Assembly: GCA_963662175.1 (NCBI GenBank)
Contig: OY759223.1
Coordinates: 5,055,549-5,119,548, forward strand
Reading direction: 5' to 3'
Length of the DNA: 64,000 nt
From: Aradus depressus
Lineage: Eukaryota; Arthropoda; Insecta; Hemiptera; Aradidae
The notes under the pieces are model-generated. The model saw only the letters and a program-made list of their open reading frames with translations, did no database searches and was not told the DNA's origin. The translations under genes were made by a program, and so were the position numbers. This document shows, piece by piece, positions 61,557 through 64,000 of the stretch; within the stretch, counting starts at the first letter, position 1, and every line of letters begins with the position of its first letter.

Positions 61557-61690
61557 ATTTACCACAAAAGGGCCCTATAATTTTGGGAGAGAAGAAACAG
61601 TACATGATCGGGGACGAGGTGAACCTAAACTGCACTTCAGGACACTCCTACCCTGCGTCTATACTGCACTGGTTCATCAACGATTTGCAG
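61557..61690 (+). CDS. beat: Beaten-path family protein, exon encoding start of Ig domain 2
   Basis: A 134-bp exon between TTTTTTGTTTCAG and GTAAGA. It enters in phase 1 (two bases complete the codon begun by the last base of the exon at 29242-29377) and leaves in phase 0: 44 further codons. The translation reads LPQKGPIILGEKKQYMIGDE, then VNLNCTSGHSYPASILHWFI and NDLQ. GP.I.G...Y.IGD...LNCTS..S.PA..L.W.IN is the standard opening of the second Ig-like domain of Beat proteins, with its Cys and Trp. The partner Cys is in the next exon, beyond the window. No stop or indel, so the gene looks intact as far as seen. Confidence 0.95.
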
Positions 61691-61809
61691 GTAAGATGCA
61701 CTTTTATATGAAGTATCCAATAGATGAAATGCAGACGATCTAAATCTCTCGGTATTGACAGCAGAGAGTTCGTATAGAACATACATTATACTGATACACT
61801 GATACATTA

Positions 61810-62700
61810 TACTGAGGTATGCTTTTTGCATTTAGAATCCTGCGGGAAGTTTTACCTGTCAAGGATCTAAAAAATATCTATCATGGATACATAGGTTCAA
61901 TGTTAGACTATGGGATAATGGCCTGGGGCGTTTCAACAGCTTCAGCTGTAAAGAGGCTGGTGACCGCCCAAAAGCTAGTTATAAAGACCATTTTGAAAGT
62001 CCCTGCTACATTTCCTACTACGCAAGTTTTTTCTGTTTTCCCCGTTCTCCCGATCCGGCATATATACCTCAAAAACCTCCTTAGACAGCTTTTCCTAAAT
62101 GCTTCATCTACTCTCTGTTCTGTTCCTCACCGATACCCGACACGAACCACTCCCTCCACCAGTACTATCGTACACAGACCACTCACCACTTGGACGACCA
62201 AACAGACACCGTTTATTATAGCAACTCTTTTCAATAATTTGCCCAAAGATATAAAACTAGAAATAGAAAACCGGAGAGGTTCTCTGGGCAGGTATATGAC
62301 TAGAGTCATGGAGTGGGTCACCGGACTGAGCTCTGATCAGGTTGAGTCCTTGTTAAGTTCTCTCTACTCTGACTAGCACGACGCTCTGTTCTGATCTCTT
62401 CTCTCCCTGCCCAGCCCTGCCACGGTCCGCCCCATGTATGCTGTTGTACTCTGCCAACATCATGTCCACTTGTCTTGTCTCTCACTCGATTAAAATTCAA
62501 TGCCAGATCACCGGATTGTCGGGTTCATTCCATCAGCACTTCATTACTCATCTATTTCTATTTTACTTTTCTTCTATATTACGAGAATATTTCTTATTTT
62601 AGTCACTTTTTCTTTTCTCATTTATTTTTATTATTGTTATTTTTTTAAATTTATTTATTTATTTATTTTTTACTAAAGATAATATCTTTTATCTATTCAT
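61810..62700 (+). mobile_element. CR1/L2-like LINE, 5'-truncated
   Basis: The coding part is at 61819-62376. About 320 bp of 3' sequence follows, first GC-richer (62380-62520), then T-rich with an ATTT-rich end near 62690. No target duplication was found, so boundaries are approximate. Confidence 0.7.
61819..62376 (+). pseudogene. LINE reverse transcriptase, C-terminal fragment
   Basis: 185 codons without internal stop; an upstream in-frame TGA at 61813-61815 limits it. Motifs: FRILREVLPVKDLKNIYHGY, GSMLDYGIMAWG (compare '..S.L.YGI..WG' after the palm of several LINE clades) and AQKLVIKTILKVPATFPTTQ (compare 'QKR..R.I.....'). A C-terminal HRYPTRTTPSTSTIVHRPLT and FNNLPKDIK follow, a pattern of CR1/Kiri/Daphne-type proteins. 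Catalytic motifs are absent. It lies on the sense strand of the Beat intron. Clade assignment is tentative. Confidence 0.72.
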
Positions 62701-63822
62701 CGGCGCAACAGCTCATCTCTGAGTCAAGGCCTCCTGGATCAGCCTTCGCCAGTCGTCTCGGTCTTGTGCAGCTGCTCTCCAGTTCCTGACTCCAAGTAGG
62801 GTCCTCGCATCACGCGCAACACCGTCCCTCCAACGCAGCTTCGGCCTCCCAACACGTCTGGTCCCGTGGATTTCTTCCAGGAATGTCATCTTTGGCACAT
62901 CATGGTCCCCCATTCTTGCCAAGTGTCCTGCCCATCTTAGTCTGTGGAGTCTTACAAACCTTACTACGTCCCGTTCTTGCGACAAAGCGTATAGCTCCTG
63001 ATTCGTTCTTCTCCTCCAGTCCTGTCCGTCGTAGACACCTCTATAGATGCAACGTAGGACCTTCCTTTCGTGAATCAGGAGTGCTTGTTCGTCAGTCTTT
63101 GCTATTGTCCATGTTTCAGAACCGTAAGTTAACACTGGACGGATCAGGGTTTTGTAAAGTTCCAGCTTTGTTGCCCTAGAAAGCAAGTTACTTCTGAGGT
63201 GACGCCGGAGTCCAAAGAAACAACGGTTGGACTTGGTGATCCTGCTTCTGATTTCATTTGAGAGGTTATTGTCCACATTAACCTGACATCCTAGGTAAGT
63301 GAACTCGTTCACTTTTCCGAAGAAGTATGGGCCAATATGAACTTCTTCATTTGGTCTTACCTCTTGACCCGTGACCATATACTTCGTTTTCGAAGAATTC
63401 ACCAATAGTCCCAACCGTTTTGCTGCTTCATCGAGCGCTAGGAACGCCTCCTCCATTGCTCTGAAAGATCTCCCTACGATGTCTAGGTCGTCAGCATAAC
63501 CTAAAAGCTGAACAGTTCTATTGAAGATGGTGCCTACAGTTTGGATCCCTGAGTCTCGTATCGCTTTTTCTAGGACGAGGTTAAACAAGAGGCAGGCCAA
63601 TGCATCACCCTGCCTTAGGCCCTTGCCGGATATAAATACTCCACTAAGGCCTGCTTGTACCCGCACCATGCACTCTACCCCATCCATTGTAATTCGGCAC
63701 ATCCGAATAAGTTTTTCGGGAATACCAAACTCCCCCATTGCTAAGTACAATTGACTCCTATCAACACTATCATAGGCACTTTTGAAGTCTATGAACAAAT
63801 GATGGGTCTGGATCTTGTTTAT
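62690..63822 (-). mobile_element. RTE-like LINE, 5'-truncated, with (GAT)n-type tail
   Basis: Read on the minus strand it begins near 63822 (ATATAAACAAGATCCAGACC) inside the RT domain and ends with a very short 3' UTR, GCTGTTGCGCCGATGAATAG. A second scrap at 45405-45487 shares the end and has CGCCGATGATGATG, so the family tail is a GAT/ATG-type repeat, as is common in RTE-clade LINEs. It lies tail-to-tail with the CR1-like LINE. Confidence 0.82.
62713..63822 (-). pseudogene. RTE-like reverse transcriptase, long open fragment
   Basis: The frame runs from about 63822 (KIQTHHLFIDFKSAYDSVDR, RT motif A, catalytic Asp in FIDF) to the TGA at 62713-62715, roughly 369 codons without a break. It contains KGLRQGDALACLLFNLVLEK (motif B), LLGYADDLDIVG (catalytic YADD), NSSKTKYM, EFTYLGCQVN and YKTLIRPVLTYGSETWT. 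It ends with the C-terminal LHRLRWAGHLARM and GRPKLRWRDGV...NWR..A..R..WR blocks typical of 'endonuclease-reverse transcriptase' (RTE-type) LINE proteins. The N-terminal endonuclease and the first RT motifs are missing through 5' truncation. The unbroken frame means either a young insertion or few mutations; ATG at 63796-63798 is simply an internal Met. Confidence 0.92.
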
Positions 63823-64000
63823 ATATATTTTTGTTTAAAATATTTTTTATATATTTATTTATTTTTGTATTTTTCTTTTTTTGTATTTCTTCTCTCTATA
63901 CTATGTTTAATTATTAACAGTGATTGTACAGTCCTAGCTGACTGCTCCCTCTCCCACACTCAGACTCCGTCTTCTGGGAGGAGGTAGCCTATTTATCTTG
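63823..64000. other. T-rich stretch, no gene
   Basis: T-rich sequence to 63890, then mixed. No recognised feature up to the window end. Confidence 0.4.

Overview
The window is intronic, transposon-crowded DNA from an AT-rich arthropod genome, most likely an insect. The only host gene I can support is a member of the Beaten-path (Beat) immunoglobulin-domain family on the + strand. Three of its exons lie here (19421-19623, 29242-29377, 61557-61690). All have canonical splice sites and compatible phases (1, 0, 1, 0), and they are separated by introns of about 9.6 kb and 32.2 kb. The signal-peptide exon and the rest of the second Ig domain lie outside the window. So 1-19420 is upstream sequence or intron, and 61691-64000 is the start of the next intron.

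Almost everything else is mobile DNA or its remains. (1) 'SINE S' is a tRNA-derived SINE of about 345 bp. It has a tRNA-like head with A and B boxes, a conserved body, and a tail of CCTAA units (the insect telomere unit TTAGG read on the other strand) or of AACTA units. I count about 30 copies, seven with clear 10-13 bp target-site duplications (TSDs). (2) 'H elements' are non-coding repeats with a 5' imperfect palindrome, asymmetric inverted repeats GTACTTCCCCAG / CTGGGGAAGTAC, three or four internal subrepeats of about 130-145 bp, and a 3' hairpin (CGGTGATTCACCG) followed by a T run. This resembles Helentron-associated (HINE/DINE-1-like) rolling-circle elements. I see about 35 pieces on both strands, plus two related families (H2, H3) that share the 5' end design. 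(3) Non-LTR retrotransposon fragments are of Jockey type (10532-11313 with TSD; 9012, 21395, 41480, 49560, 50108), R1 type (42037), CR1-like (61810) and RTE-like (62713-63822, a 361-codon open frame, plus a scrap at 45405). (4) DNA transposon relics are a Tigger/pogo-like deletion derivative (53790-54600), a pogo-type DDE scrap (1545-1955) and a hAT scrap (35690-36228). (5) There are also unclassified interspersed repeats (B, D, E), a retroelement 3' end carrying a CTGATGATG-hairpin-GAAA motif, and many minisatellites.

Layout. 1-19.4 kb: repeats only, including a complex tandem array at 7.56-8.24 kb and a clean Jockey insertion. 19.4-29.4 kb: the first two Beat exons, with a roughly 230-bp-arm inverted repeat at 23.82-24.30 kb between them. 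29.4-61.5 kb: the large intron, with the densest nesting (for example an H3 element split by a Jockey and an R1 copy at 41.4-42.9 kb) and the Tigger relic. 60.9-61.45 kb: a 199-bp tandem repeat about 100 bp before the third Beat exon. 61.8-63.8 kb: two opposed LINE fragments.

No stand-alone tRNA, rRNA, CRISPR or bacterial-type system was seen. Boundaries of decayed repeats are by eye, to roughly 10-30 bases. Where features nest, the outer one spans the inner.
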